From contig WTPW01000302.1 in the NCBI GenBank assembly GCA_009809945.1, positions 1 through 64,000 on the forward strand: a DNA stretch of 64,000 bases, given 5' to 3'. This stretch comes from Gigaspora margarita (Eukaryota; Glomeromycota; Glomeromycetes; Diversisporales; Gigasporaceae). The translations under genes were made by a program, and so were the position numbers. Shown here piece by piece: positions 34,068-45,055 of the stretch. How positions within the stretch are numbered: the first letter of the stretch is position 1; each line of letters starts with the position of its first letter. The notes under the pieces are model-generated. The model saw only the letters and a program-made list of their open reading frames with translations. It was not told the DNA's origin and made no database searches.

Positions 34068-34396
34068 GAATGCGCATTAATGTGCATGTTTCCAAATCAT
34101 GCACATCTTATCCCATCAAAATTTTATATAGAAAAATTAAATATAAGTGCAATTAATATTCTAATTTATCTTTAACATTAAAAAAAAACAAAAAAATATT
34201 CTAATCTATCTATATACTTCAATTTTGGTGTTCGCTTTAACATTTTTGATTGGTCTTATCTGAAAAATATGATTCAAATATAGGAAAACTACCAGAAATA
34301 TGTAAGATGATTATAATGATTATCATGGTCGAGTAATTATTATAACATTTGAGTAATTTTTATATCATTTTTTTAACTCCTTATTAACGCCCTTAA
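34068..34396. other. Non-coding stretch with GCGCATG words
   Basis: 34,030-34,105 repeats CATGCGCATGAATGCGCATTAATGTGCATG after TAGAAATGGGTTTTATGC at 34,021, so it may be the left end of another hAT-like element that cuts the minus-strand remnant. No right end found. Confidence 0.4.
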
Positions 34397-34506
34397 ACAA
34401 TACAAAATCATGAAATTTGAATTTGCCAAATTTACTTTTGTTGTTTGATAGACAATACAAAATCATGAAATTTGAATTTGCCAAATTTACTTTTGTTGTT
34501 TGATTG
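34397..34506. repeat. Perfect 55-bp tandem duplication
   Basis: The unit beginning ACAATACAAAATCATGAAAT at 34,397 is repeated from 34,452 with no visible difference. Confidence 0.88.
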
Positions 34507-36449
34507 CCTAATATTTACAAACTATTTTGGGCTAAAAAAAGTTATGAATTTGTAAACATTTTGTATAATGGTTTCAAGTTCAAGAATAAGTATAAGAAGT
34601 GCAAGTGCAAGTGCAATAACACGACAAATGCTCTGTGATAGATAAAATATAAGATTAATAAAAAAAATAGTGAATATATTAATAAATATAAAAAAAATAA
34701 ATAGTGAATATATTAGTAAATATGAAAAAAAATTACATTCAACCAAATATTTAGATGATTGATTTCTAGAATTTTTGGTTGAAATTTTTTGCCACCCAAA
34801 TTATCTGATAATTAACTAATTTTCTTAGCGATTCATAGTTTTATATCGATCTGCCAACCAATAAAATCATGGTTATGTTCAAAAGGTAATCAGTGTGCTA
34901 AAACTAATATAGTAATCTAATCAAGTTATTGTACTTTAACGCCTTTTTGATTGGTTATATAACCTGTGATCAAATTGTTGAGACAAATATATCGATGAAC
35001 AAGTTATAATCAAGAATTTCATCACAATTCAAATTCATTAACAATTGATATGAGATAATATAATTGTGAAAAAATGTGTCAGTGTGTACTAATACAAATT
35101 CTGTACTTGCAAAAATGACATTGTAAGGGAATCAAGTAAAACAAAATAAAATTTTATCCTATTGTGATCAAAATTTCACAGTTCGATCATAGTATCAACT
35201 GGGTTGCACAATTATTTAGAGCCAAGCCACATTATTGTCAATTCTGTAAAATTACAAGAAAACTTAAGTTCGACTAGGTTGCACAATTATTTGGAGCAAA
35301 GCCACATTGTTGCAGATGTTTGTGTTTTAATTATATAAATTGAACACATATTGATAAATTTTTTTATACCATATTTTTGTGTAATAATGCTCATCCATGC
35401 ATTATTTTGAGTACATGCACATTATTTCGAACATCTGATCTGACATATAAAAACATTTAAGAAATTGACTACTTATATTGATCCAAACATATATGCTATT
35501 TTGGGACACGTATAGGTGTCATTTCGAAGTTATACATCTTATTTTTTGATGATACAATTTACAAAATAATACTCATGAGCGTTTTACGCGAAAATACAGT
35601 AGTCATATACTAAACTAAGAGAGTTTTCAAGCAGCACACTTGGTGTGATTAACCAGTAATTGTGACAGTGCGCAAATATTATAGCAATATTTAATAAGAC
35701 TACTGTCGAAACCAATAATATAAATAGTAATATAGTTGAATTGTTCTTGCATATCTCTCTCGACATGATTAATTTTTTTCATATTGCTGCTCAAGTATTA
35801 AAATTAGTTGAAATATTGTATATTTGATGCTTAAACAAACCACTTTTATTATTATTACTACTTAACGATAATTGTCTTTACAAGAAAAATGAAATGATGG
35901 ATCAACATAAAGATAAGTACAATTTACAACAATTCTAAAACCAAAACATTCTTTTTTTTTTTGTTTGCAGCAAAAATTTTTAATGTAGCAAGGTAGTAAT
36001 ACATTAATATTTATTGATTCATAATGATAATGTAACGGTAAAAAGAGTGAAATATAGATATACTTGAACAATTATTTTTCAAGTCAGCAAATGAAAAATT
36101 TCAGCCAATAATGTGGCTCTATAAAAAAGAAAGGACATCTTGACTTCCATTTGTTATTTGGAATAATAAATACTCTTGATCAAATAAATGATTTCCTGCT
36201 AATTAAATTGTTCTCTCTGACATATTAAACTATTACGTGTTTATTCAATTGAAATATTAAAAACAACCAATTTGGTAAACTAATTTTACTAATTAAATAT
36301 ATTCGATCTATTCCTGATTAATTGACTAAGTCATTTGAGAACACTTTAAAACAAATAAAATTAAATTAAATTGTAAAATTCATAAATTTCAATAGCTTAT
36401 ACACTTAAATTAATAGATTTATTATACCAATTTAAATTAATATACTTTA
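34507..36449. other. Gene-free stretch with a short direct repeat
   Basis: 35,178-35,320 holds two copies of GTTGCACAATTATTT(A/G)GAGC(C/A)AAGCCACATT about 100 bp apart, and part of the inverse (AATAATGTGGCTC) occurs near 36,106. 35,360-35,440 has AATAATG(C)TCATCCATGCATTATTT words like those at 44.6-44.9 kb. Minus-strand frames of 60-74 codons have no support. Confidence 0.45.
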
Positions 36450-37110
36450 TCATAGCTAAATTAATAGTGCTGGTATAAAGCAAAAACTCAATATATAGTG
36501 CTGATAATGAAGATCATAACAAAAGTATGAAATGCTCAACCTGTTTACTAAAGTTTGAAGAACCAGTGCAAAAAAGGTGGCTTGCTGTAACGTTGTTGAC
36601 CAACAAGTATCACTCCTAATGTGATTTGATATTAATTTTTGTGATGCTCAATTGCCATGATATATCAGGATAAGGACCTCAATCTGTGTTGCTCAATTGC
36701 CACAATAGATCCAGATAAGGTCCTCGATTAATGCTTGAGTATCTTTTACCAATTCTAATGAGCATAATAGTAAAACAAAAAAAAAATTAATAATTATGTT
36801 GATAACAAAAATCCATAACAAAAAGTATAAAAATACTTGATCACTAATTCTATTTACAGAAGTTTTGAAAAGCTAGTGCAAAAATGATGAGTTGGTTCTA
36901 TGATAAATCGCAATAAGAACCTCAGTTAGTATTAATTGTATGAAGGTAGTTTTTATAGATTCTGTAGAGTATAGTGAAAAAAAAACAGAAAAGTGTCAAC
37001 AATGAAGATTCATAAAAAATATGAAAATGCTTGAATAATAACTAATCAGTGCAAAAAATAAGATGATTTATGAAAGAAGTTGTTGACTGAAACGAAATTC
37101 TGGTAATATA
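36450..37110. repeat. Degenerate tandem repeats, about 250-bp period
   Basis: Three loose copies: GATAATGAAGATCATAACAAAAGTATGAAATGC (36,500), GATAACAAAAATCCATAACAAAAAGTATAAAAATAC (36,800) and CAATGAAGATTCATAAAAAATATGAAAATGC (37,000), each followed by CAGTGCAAAAA and then GATAAGGTCCTC-type text. Possibly an eroded satellite. Confidence 0.5.
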
Positions 37111-38372
37111 TATAATTGCTAAGTGAAACCTGGGTTTCATCTAATGAAATGCGAAACCCTATCTCATTAGCTAAAACTCCAAATAACAAAAAGACAAACT
37201 GAAGAAGGGTGGCAAAGCTGGCCAAAACTGGTGCATCTTAAAAATATGTACCACACTGACTTAACTGCTATAAAGTACGTATTTATAAAAAAGAATGTTG
37301 TTAAATATAAATGTGGATTAGAGTAACAAAAAACAAATCCAGCCCCATCAACATGCCGATTTCAAAAAAGACATCCAAAAAAGCTGTAATGCCTAATCTG
37401 ATAACGTCCCGTACTTGCAAATATAAAAAAAATATTAGATTGAATAATTGAAAAATCAAATACAGAAAATAAAGATAGTATGGTATGATGGATGATTTTT
37501 AATAAAATCATCCAAGCTGATTTTAATAAAAATCTCATTTTTTTTATAATTGCGCACTAAGTTAAATGAAACTAAATAGAAAATATTCATGAACTTAAGT
37601 AACTTATTTTAGCACATAAATTAATAAATTTTTGTTATACATATACTTAACATGAACATATGAGATAAATTGTAAATAAATAAAAACCAGAATGACTTAT
37701 TTTAAAATCTATAGGCTGGTAAATTTGCTTATTCATGAACTATATTAAAGAGATACTCATGAGCAAGTAATTAGTATCTATGCATATATATGTGCTAATA
37801 TATTCAGATATAAGGTATTAAAATTTGATCAAAATTATGCAACAAACTTTTCTTGCGCTTCAAATCACAAAATCGACCTTCTATTTTCTTTATTTCATTA
37901 AGAAAACTACTAAAAAGTTTCTTGAGACATCTTTACTGTATCAAATGACTAATTATTAAAATAAAATAAAATACTTAGAAATTACTTGCTGATTATGTAC
38001 ATACCAAATTTCTTAGTTTGTATAATTAAGAATCTAATTTTGAACTTTTATATCACAACCTCTATGTATTTGTTCTTTTGATAGTAAATTATTACTATAA
38101 TTTAATCTTTAATAAGTAACGTTTCTTATTTTTGTCCCATATGTATAACTTTTACTTTTTAGCTAGTTGTAAAACCAAAATTGTTTTTATTATCAATAAT
38201 AGTAACATGACATTTTATGTGCAGTATTAGTGTCAACTATGCAAACAGTCCTAGGGAAAATCGCATCTTGGATCTGAACTTATAATAGTATTTTGAGGTA
38301 CAAAAATGCAGGGGTCATAATACAAGGAGTGAACAATATATTGTAGAAATACTACCTAAGATGTTTTTACCA
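37111..38372. other. Gene-free AT-rich stretch
   Basis: No supported gene or repeat, except a block near 37,600-37,740 similar to the repeats at 22.7-23.5 kb. Confidence 0.45.
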
Positions 38373-38562
38373 AACCCGAACATGTTCACGAGCTTTTAAA
38401 CTGAACCTGAACTGACCCAGACTTGGTTTAAAAGTTCAATACCGAACTTAGACTGAACTGCATTTTTTAAAATTAAGCCTAGTCCAGGTTCAGTTCGAAT
38501 TTAGACCGAACTTGAACTCAACCCAATGTTCAGTTTGGTTCAGTTTTTAGAAACACTAGTTT
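38373..38562. mobile_element. Word-repeat island (GAACTGAACC), probable hAT-like MITE
   Basis: Repeats of GAACTGAACC/GGTTCAG in both orientations. The right end, inverted, is TAGTGTTTCTAAAAACTGAAC, matching the TAGTGTTC-type hAT terminus. The left end near 38,354-38,375 (TAAGATGTTTTTACCAAACCC) is weaker. No clear target duplication. Confidence 0.55.
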
Positions 38563-38574
38563 CACCATTCCATA

Positions 38575-39345
38575 AGTTGGATTTTGTTGTTGATTTGATT
38601 TCTAACTAATATCCACTTTTATTTACAGGTGTTTTGTCATTGTCAATTTCATGCAGTCTGTTTTGGTGCCTTTGTTATAGGTGAATTTTGCTATTCTATG
38701 TGTTGGATTTCATTGTTGATTTGTTTCAAGTATCACTAGTATTTTTTTTCTTTATTAGTGCATAATTAATACCTACTTTTCTTTGTAGCTGTTATACTAC
38801 GTCATTGGTATTGATTTCACAAAGTCTGTTTTGGTGCTTTTGTTATAGATAGGTTTTGCCATTCAATGGGTTGGATTTTGTTAGTGATTTGTTTCAAGTA
38901 TCTCTAGTAGTTTTTTCTTTATTGGTGCATAATTAATACCCACTTTTCTTTGTAGTATTATACTATATCATTGGTATCAATTTCGCACAATTTGTTTTGG
39001 TGCCTTTGTTATAGATGGGTTTTGCTATTCTATGGGTTGGATTTTATTGTTGATTTGTTTCAAGTATCTCTAGTATATTTTTTCTTTATTGGTATATAAT
39101 AACACCCACTTTTCTTTGTAGATGTTATACTATATTATTGGTGTCGATTTCACGCAGTTTGTTTTGGTGCCTTTGTTATAGGTAGGTTTCACTATTTTAT
39201 AGATTAGATTTATTGTTGATTTGTTTTAAGTATCTCTAGTGGTTTTTTCTTTATTGGTGCATAATCAATACCTACTTTTCTTTGCAAATGTTCTACTAAG
39301 TCTTTGGTATCAATTTTGCACTGTCTTCTTTAGTAGTGCTGTGGG
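38575..39345. repeat. Tandem array, about 170-bp units
   Basis: Four to five units with TTGGATTTTGTTGTTGATTTG, CAAGTATCTCTAGTA, TTCTTTATTGGTGCATAATTA, CCCACTTTTCTTTGTAG, GTTTTGGTGCCTTTGTTATA and GGTTTTGCTATTCTATGGG. Partial copies occur at about 22,340-22,400 next to the minisatellite. Confidence 0.8.
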
Positions 39346-39424
39346 ATTTGCTATTCTACAAGTTGCCTTTGGGTTGTTTGAGTGATTAATTATATTATTG
39401 GTATCAGTTTTGCACCAAAATATT

Positions 39425-39495
39425 GTGTAGATAGATTAATATAGATAGTTAGTTAGATAGATGATAATAGTGGTTAGATAATTAGAGTTAGGTTA
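39425..39495. repeat. GATA-type microsatellite
   Basis: Irregular GATAGATTAATATAGATAG, TTAGTTAGATAGATGATA, then TTAGATAATTAG. Confidence 0.8.
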
Positions 39496-39599
39496 GCCAC
39501 TTTGTTGTACAATAAATAGAAAGTGCTACAATTTATTAATAAAATAAAATTTATATTAATGTACTAAGTTTTGTCAATAGGTAATTATTATATCATAAT

Positions 39600-40961
39600 T
39601 AGGCCTCCATATGGGCCAGACTGGGCCAAATATCAGTACATCTTAGCCCTACCTGTATATATTAGGGTCAAATTTTCTGGATCTTGCACCTACTATCGGG
39701 CTCAAATTTTAGTAACTTTACCTAGCCTATTAAGTTGTAGTTATGCTCTAAACTACCTGTGGGCTCTATTCATATAGTCGTACTAGGGTTATAATTGTGA
39801 GAATAACCTGATTTGTGGCTTATATAAAAAAGGTAATAGCATATGATTGTATGCATGTAGTAGAGATTATAAATAATCTTGAGGTGTATGGGCTAACTCA
39901 AACTACAACTAATAATGAATATTTGATGGTATTTTAATATGTAAATAAAGAAAGCCTTTATAATGTCTAATAAAGAAAGTGTTAATAAGAAATCTGAGCA
40001 AGAATAATATTGTGATGACATTCTTGATTATAGCTTGCTCATCGATAGATTAGTCTTTACATTTTGACTATGGTTTGTATAACTAATCCAGTAATCAAAA
40101 GCATTAAAGCATAATAACTTGATCATATAAGTTATAAATGGGTGAAGCTAAAAAAAAAAGAAGCAATATCGATTAACAATAAAAAAACAATTGAGTTTAA
40201 GATACTGCATAGCACAATTCTATTGGATATGACAAAGTAATGAGTACTTATAAGCCCAAGAGTAGTGCATGTATTACTCTAGCCCTACCTGTTATTATAA
40301 GGGTTTAAAATTTCAAGCCCTTATCCTTACTATAGGGTTTAAAATTAATGAGTCCGTATTATTTTGCCAACAATCACTTCACTGACATAACATTTCACCA
40401 ACAAATATTCACTAACAAGTTCATTTTACTGATAGTTTGTTTTACCGAAGCTCATTTCACCGACAAGTTTTTTTTTAAAAAGCACACTAACTTTAACCCT
40501 AATTTTACCTGACCCTACTCTGACCCTNTTTTTTGTTTGGTGCGATCCATAGGGAGTCATGAGTCCATATTATTTCGCCAACAATCACTTCACCGATATA
40601 ACATTTCACTAACAAATATTCACTAACAAGTTCATTTTACTGATAGTTTGTTTTACCGAAGCTCATTTCACCGACAAGTTTTTTTTTAAAAAGCACACTA
40701 ACTTTAACCCTAATTTTACCTGACCCTACTCTGACCCTAATGACAATGACCAGAATTACTTTGTCAGTGAAATGAGCTTTGGTAAAACAAACTGTCGATA
40801 AAATGAACTTGTCAGTGAATAATTGTCAGTGAAATGTTATGTCGGTGAAGTGATTGTTGGCGAAATAATTGCCACCCAAAATTAATACTCTAGTCCAGTT
40901 CTTGTAGGGCTTATCCATAGGTACCCATGGGTATACTGTACCAGGCCCATGTGGAGGCTTA
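39600..40961. mobile_element. hAT-like element, 1.36 kb, containing a Mutator-like MITE
   Basis: Ends TAGGCCTCCATATGGGCC and inverse TAAGCCTCCACATGGGCC, flanked by ATCATAAT (39,592-39,599) and ATTATAAT (40,962-40,969), 7/8 identical with one C/T change. Internal words GGGCTTA, TAGCCCTACCTG and AGGGTTTAAAATT. The 68-codon frame at 39,571-39,777 crosses the border and is not a gene. Confidence 0.85.
40350..40877. mobile_element. Mutator-like MITE with iterons, partly duplicated around an N
   Basis: Flanked by a perfect 9-bp duplication AAAATTAAT (40,341-40,349; 40,878-40,886), the length expected for Mutator-type insertion. Each arm is a run of about 15-17-bp units (TTTCACCGACAA, CTTCACTGACATA, TTTCACCAACAAATA, TTCACTAACAAG, TTTTACTGATAG, TTTTACCGAAGC). 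The left arm and centre occur twice (40,350-40,527 and 40,558-40,738), separated by N at 40,528 and a short unrelated stretch. The centre has CTTTAACCCTAATTTTACC. Related to 48,913-49,232. Confidence 0.85.
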
Positions 40962-40969
40962 ATTATAAT

Positions 40970-41264
40970 CGTTTTGTGAAAATAATCATAATTATAATCA
41001 TATGATTTTGTTATTTGATGCAGGAATGGATGAATCTAAAAATTTATACTGCAAAATGTAGATAATAAATTTTAGCCAACCAGAACAAGTCTATAATAAA
41101 AAAAGATGGGGTTTCAAACTTTTTTCATCAAGATAATGAACCTACTTACCAGTTAAACTACTTTTCACAAATTAGAATTAAGCTTTGATCTATTAAAGAA
41201 TGGTCAGGTGGTTATAGAGATGCCTTCACTAAAAGTTATCAAAAGGTCAAAATGCCTCAAAATA
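40970..41264. other. Gene-free AT-rich stretch
   Basis: No supported feature. Confidence 0.45.
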
Positions 41265-42067
41265 GATTTTAAAAAATCTGAGCAAATGTATTTCCACAAC
41301 CACTTGATCAAGGTTAATGAAATTTTTTTTATTTGAATTCTATAGATTCATAGAATTCAAACAAAAAAAATTTATTGGCCTTGGTCAAGTGGTTGTAGAG
41401 ATACATTTGCTCAAAGTTTTTAAAAAAATTGACGCAGCTTCTATTTTGACAAGCATTTTGACTTTACTCAAACTTTGAGCAAATATATCTCCACAACTAC
41501 TTGACCAAGGTTGATGAAAATTTTTTTATATAAATTCTATGGATTCATAGAATTCAAACAAAAAATTTTCATTGGCCTTGGTCAAGTTATTGTAGAGATA
41601 CATTTGCTCAAATTTTTTTAAAAAATTGGTGCAGCTTCTATTTTGACAGGCATTTTGGCTTTACTCAAACTTTGAGCAAATGTATCTTCACTACCACTTG
41701 ATCAAGGTTGATAAAAAAAATTTTTATTTGAATTCTATGGATTCAAAAATTCAAATAAAAAAATTTTCTTTGCTTTTGTCAAGTGGTTGTTGAGATACAT
41801 TTGCTCAAAGTTTTTAAAAAAATTGGCACAGCTTCTATTTTGACAGGTGTTTTGGCTTTACTCAAACTTTGAGCGAATTTATCTCCAAAACCACTTGACC
41901 AAGATTGATTAAAATTTTTTTATTTGAATTCTATAGATTCATATAATTCAAATAGAAAATTTTCATCGACCTTGGTCAAGTGGTTGTAGAGATACATCGC
42001 TTAGGAGGCTTCCAGAAATTATGTAATATTTTTGTTACTAATAAATTTCAATTTTTACCCCACTCAC

Positions 42068-42378
42068 TAGGGATAGTAAAGTCCGGTCCAGTCCAGTCTT
42101 GGTCCTAGGACTTGTAAGTCCTATCAGACGAACCTAAGGACCAGGTCCTTATATAATAAGTCCTAAAACTTATACCTGACTCAGTTCCAATACTTTTTAA
42201 CCAATTAAAATTTTTTGCTTAATATTTTATTACTAATATATTTTAAGTTCTAATATATTTTATTAGGACCTATTGTGGACCTATAGGCCCTAGGTTCTAA
42301 AATTAGGACCAAGTCTTTAAAGACTAGACCCCAAGACCAGGTCCTAAAGTTCCGGACTTAAGGACTTTACCATCCCTA
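42068..42378. mobile_element. hAT-like MITE built of GGACCTAGTCC words
   Basis: Ends TAGGGATAGTAAAGTCCGG and inverse TAGGGATGGTAAAGTCC; TAGGGAT is an Ac-like hAT terminus. Words such as AGGACCAGGTCCT and GTCCTAGGAC fill the flanks of an AT-rich centre. Flanks CCACTCAC / CCACCACA are only a partial match for a target duplication. Confidence 0.75.
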
Positions 42379-42464
42379 CCACCACACCTGATACTCTACT
42401 AGCCAATCAAATTTTATATTTTTTAAATTTATTCATATGTTCAATTTATGAAATTGATAATAAC

Positions 42465-43105
42465 TATTGCTCTACTGAACCAATTTAGATTATTTAACTA
42501 CCAAAATGTTCATCTCTCTGAGACGATTCTAACAAGCCCAAAATCGTTAAAATCTAATCACAGGGTCCCAAGATCGTTCAACTTTTGTGTAATTTTAATA
42601 GTGATTTTTTAGAAGCAATAAGTAAATATCTTTAATATTGAATAACTTTTGATCCACCGGCCCATTTTGGAAGATTTAACTACCAAAATGTTCGTCTCAG
42701 TGAGACGATTCTAACAAGCCCAAAATCGCTAAATTCTAATCACAGGATTCCAAGATCGATAAAGATTTGTATTGTTAAACAAACAATAAAATCTTTATCG
42801 ATCTTTGAATCCTGTGATTAGAATTTAGCGATTTTGGGCTTGTTAGAATCATCTCACTGAGATGAACATTTTGGTAGTTAAATCATCCAAAACGGGCTGG
42901 TGGATCAAAAGTTATTCAATATTAAAGATATTTACTTAGTGATTCTAAAAAATCACTATTAAAATTACACAAAAGTTGAACGATCTTGGGACCCTGTGAT
43001 TATATTTTAACGATTTTGGGCTTGTTAGAATCGTCTCAGTGAGACGAACATTTTGGTAGTTAAATCATCTAAATTAGTCAAGTAGATCAATAGTTATTAA
43101 TAATT
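42465..43105. repeat. 640-bp palindrome with a motif in four copies
   Basis: Arms of about 300 bp meet near 42,785 (GTATTGTTAAACAAACAATA). Each arm holds two direct copies of an 80-85-bp motif: TTTAACTACCAAAATGTTCG, TCTCAGTGAGACGATTCTAA, CAAGCCCAAAATCGCTAA, then CTAATCACAGGATTCCAAGA. A related motif is in the palindrome at 54,352-54,808. CGTCTCAGTGAGACG is itself palindromic. Confidence 0.88.
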
Positions 43106-43659
43106 TTATAATTTTATACTTTTGGCCAGAATTATAAAATTTTGACCAGAATTATAATTATAACCTGATATTTTCGGGACCCCACCCACGCACTAAAAAA
43201 TTACATAATTTCTGGAAGCCCCCTTAAAGCATTTAACAAAATTGGCGCAGCTTCTATTTTGACAGGCGTTTTGAATTTACTCAAATTTTAAGCAAATGTA
43301 TCTTCACAACCACTTGATCAAGGTCGATGAAAATTTTTTTATTTGAATTTTATGGATTCATAGAATTCAAATAAAAAAATTTCATCGGCCTTGGTCAAGT
43401 GGTTGTGGAGAAACATTTGCTCAAAGTTTTTAAAAAAATTGGTGTAACTTCTCTTTTAACAGGCATTTTAACTTTACTCAAACTTTGAGCAAATGTATCT
43501 TCACAACCACTTGATCAAGGTCAATGAAAATTTTTTTATTTGAATTCTATGAATCCATAGAATTTAAATAAAAAAATTTTTATTGACCTTGGTTAAGTGA
43601 TTGTAGAGATACATTTGCTCAAATTTTTTAAAATATTTTCTATTAATCGTTAGACGGGA

Positions 43660-43830
43660 CAGTCCAAGAGACATAAGTCCAGGTTACACAAAAGTAGTCA
43701 ACCTGTCTAGCATTACCACGATCAGCAAAATAGAAATCACATGACTTTTTTTCATTTTAATTGGCTGAAAGGCCAGAGATATATAGTTATATATCTCTAG
43801 CTAGAAATGCCTAGAAGAACCCTAACTTAT
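43660..43830. repeat. Inverted copy of the 20,060 dispersed repeat
   Basis: The inverse of 43,725-43,815 aligns with 20,060-20,150: CTAGGCATTTCTAGCTAGAG, TATATATCTCTGGCC and GTCATGTG in the same order. Confidence 0.7.
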
Positions 43831-43889
43831 ACTACTTCTGTTAAATATAATTCTCTAAATTTCAAGTAAAATAAAATAATTTTGCCCAA

Positions 43890-44605
43890 TTTGATTATTT
43901 TTAGATGCTAAATAAGTTTATTTAGTGCATAAAGTTAGAATTAATTAATTAAAATTTGTGAATTTTTTTTTATTTTACACTTGAGGACCATGCCTCGATT
44001 CTTTATTAATTTATTGTGAAGATAAGTTACATATTTTATATGCATACATAAAGTCACAAAACTAATGTTATGAATATTTAGCTCAGACTACTTTATCTGC
44101 AGCTTAGAGTTGGCTAAGTAGAACATGTGTTCTATCTAGTCTTATTTTCCAAGTTTTAGCCTCAGACTTCATATCCCACCCAACCTAGACAGGCCATGGT
44201 TTCTGGTACAATATCACCAGGAGTTCATGACTTGATCTTCACTATGTTTCGTAACTTTGGTTATACAAATCATAGATCCAAACTAACAAGTTAAGCCTCG
44301 CAGGGTTTGTTACACCAATTACTATATTAAGTCTATCAATTGATAACCTGGGTCTTTGTCTTCCTATGGTGTTTCAGTTCTTTAATAAGAATTGGCATTT
44401 GCCGGCCATGAGATTTGAACCAGCAATCTTCCAATTTGCGACCTCGGAGCATAACTGTTATGCTATCAGACCCAAGGTCTTAAAATTTGTGAATTATAAG
44501 ATTTTATATAATTTTATTAATAAAATTCTATAAAAAATCTTATAATTCATAAAATTTTCTAATTAATTCTACTTTATACACTAAGTAAACTTGTTCAGCA
44601 CCAAA
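43890..44605. repeat. Palindromic MITE-like unit interr. by a SINE
   Basis: GCTAAATAAGTTTATTTAGTGCATAAAGTTAG at about 43,908 and the inverse TACACTAAGTAAACTTGTTCAGCACC ending about 44,602 are the two halves of the palindrome found as a satellite at 28.3-30.6 kb. The SINE at 43,965-44,481 sits in the left arm. Confidence 0.8.
43965..44481 (-). mobile_element. tRNA-headed SINE, 517 bp, with 14-bp target duplication
   Basis: Perfect AAAATTTGTGAATT duplications at 43,951-43,964 and 44,482-44,495. On the minus strand the head has an A-box-like TAGCATAACAGTTAT (44,451-44,465) and a B-box-like GCTGGTTCAAATCTC (44,410-44,424), and the 3' end is A-rich. The body matches 57,998-58,427 but not the SINE at 20,777, which shares only the head. 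Confidence 0.9.
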
Positions 44606-44610
44606 AAATA

Positions 44611-44885
44611 CATACTGTATTTATGTGAAATAATGCACATAAGCATTATTTCAAAAATTGAATTTCCTTTAAATCATATAGCTAGTTTTGAAATAATGCC
44701 CATGTACATTCCAAAATAACGCACATTCCATATCAAGAATTATGCATCACACATATATAATGCACAATTTTGTAGAAATTAGACCTTTACCCCAAAGTAA
44801 CGCCCATGTGCATACTCAAAATAACACGTATCCCCTCAAAATAATGTGCAAGTGCATGTTATTTAGTATAATATAGTATAAATAT
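44611..44885. repeat. Island of AATAATGCACATG words
   Basis: Inverted and direct repeats of AAAATAATGCACATGTGCAT type, opening ATACTGTATTTATGTGAAAT and closing with an inverse of similar sequence. Similar words at 35,360-35,440. Probably a MITE with word-type subterminal repeats. Confidence 0.5.
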
Positions 44886-44889
44886 ATTC

Positions 44890-45053
44890 ATACTCAGACC
44901 AGTCCATAGACTTTGGACCAGACCCAGGCTGAACTTAGACTTTACTAAAAAGTTTGAATATAAAAGTCCAATTCCAGTCCAAAAATCAAACCAGACTCAG
45001 ACTTGACTAAAGTCCAGTTTGAGTCCAGTTTATAGAAGCACTAGTAGCTTTGA
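44890..45053. mobile_element. Word-repeat island (AGTCCAG), probable hAT-like MITE
   Basis: GACCAGTCCATAGACTTTGGACC-type words in both orientations. The right end, inverted, is TAGTGCTTCTATAAACTGG, similar to the TAGTGTTTC ends elsewhere. The left end is not clear. Confidence 0.55.
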
Positions 45054-45055
45054 AC

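Larger units (their letters stand above)
42004..43223. mobile_element. PIF/Harbinger-like element with TTA target duplication
   Basis: Terminal inverted repeats of about 26 bp, GGAGGCTTCCAGAAATTATG and inverse GGGGGCTTCCAGAAATTATG, flanked by TTA on both sides (42,001-42,003; 43,224-43,226). The interrupted satellite continues across it. It contains a nested hAT-like MITE (42,068-42,378) and a 640-bp palindrome. No transposase. Confidence 0.82.
41265..43640. repeat. Satellite of about 197-bp hairpin units, split by a transposon
   Basis: About four units at 41,265-42,000 and about two at 43,227-43,640. Each contains CAAACTTTGAGCAAATGTAT, CTCCACAACCACTTGACCAA, GGTCGATGAAAATTTTTTTA, GAATTCTATGGATTCATAGA, then the inverse of all of these, and ends AATTGGCGCAGCTTCTATTT, TGACAGGCATTTT. 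So each unit folds into one long hairpin of about 75-bp arms. The gap is the PIF-like element at 42,004-43,223. Confidence 0.88.

Noticed and set aside
44410-44470. Functional tRNA genes at the SINE heads
   Set aside because: A and B boxes are present but the acceptor and anticodon arms do not pair properly and each head continues into a SINE body.
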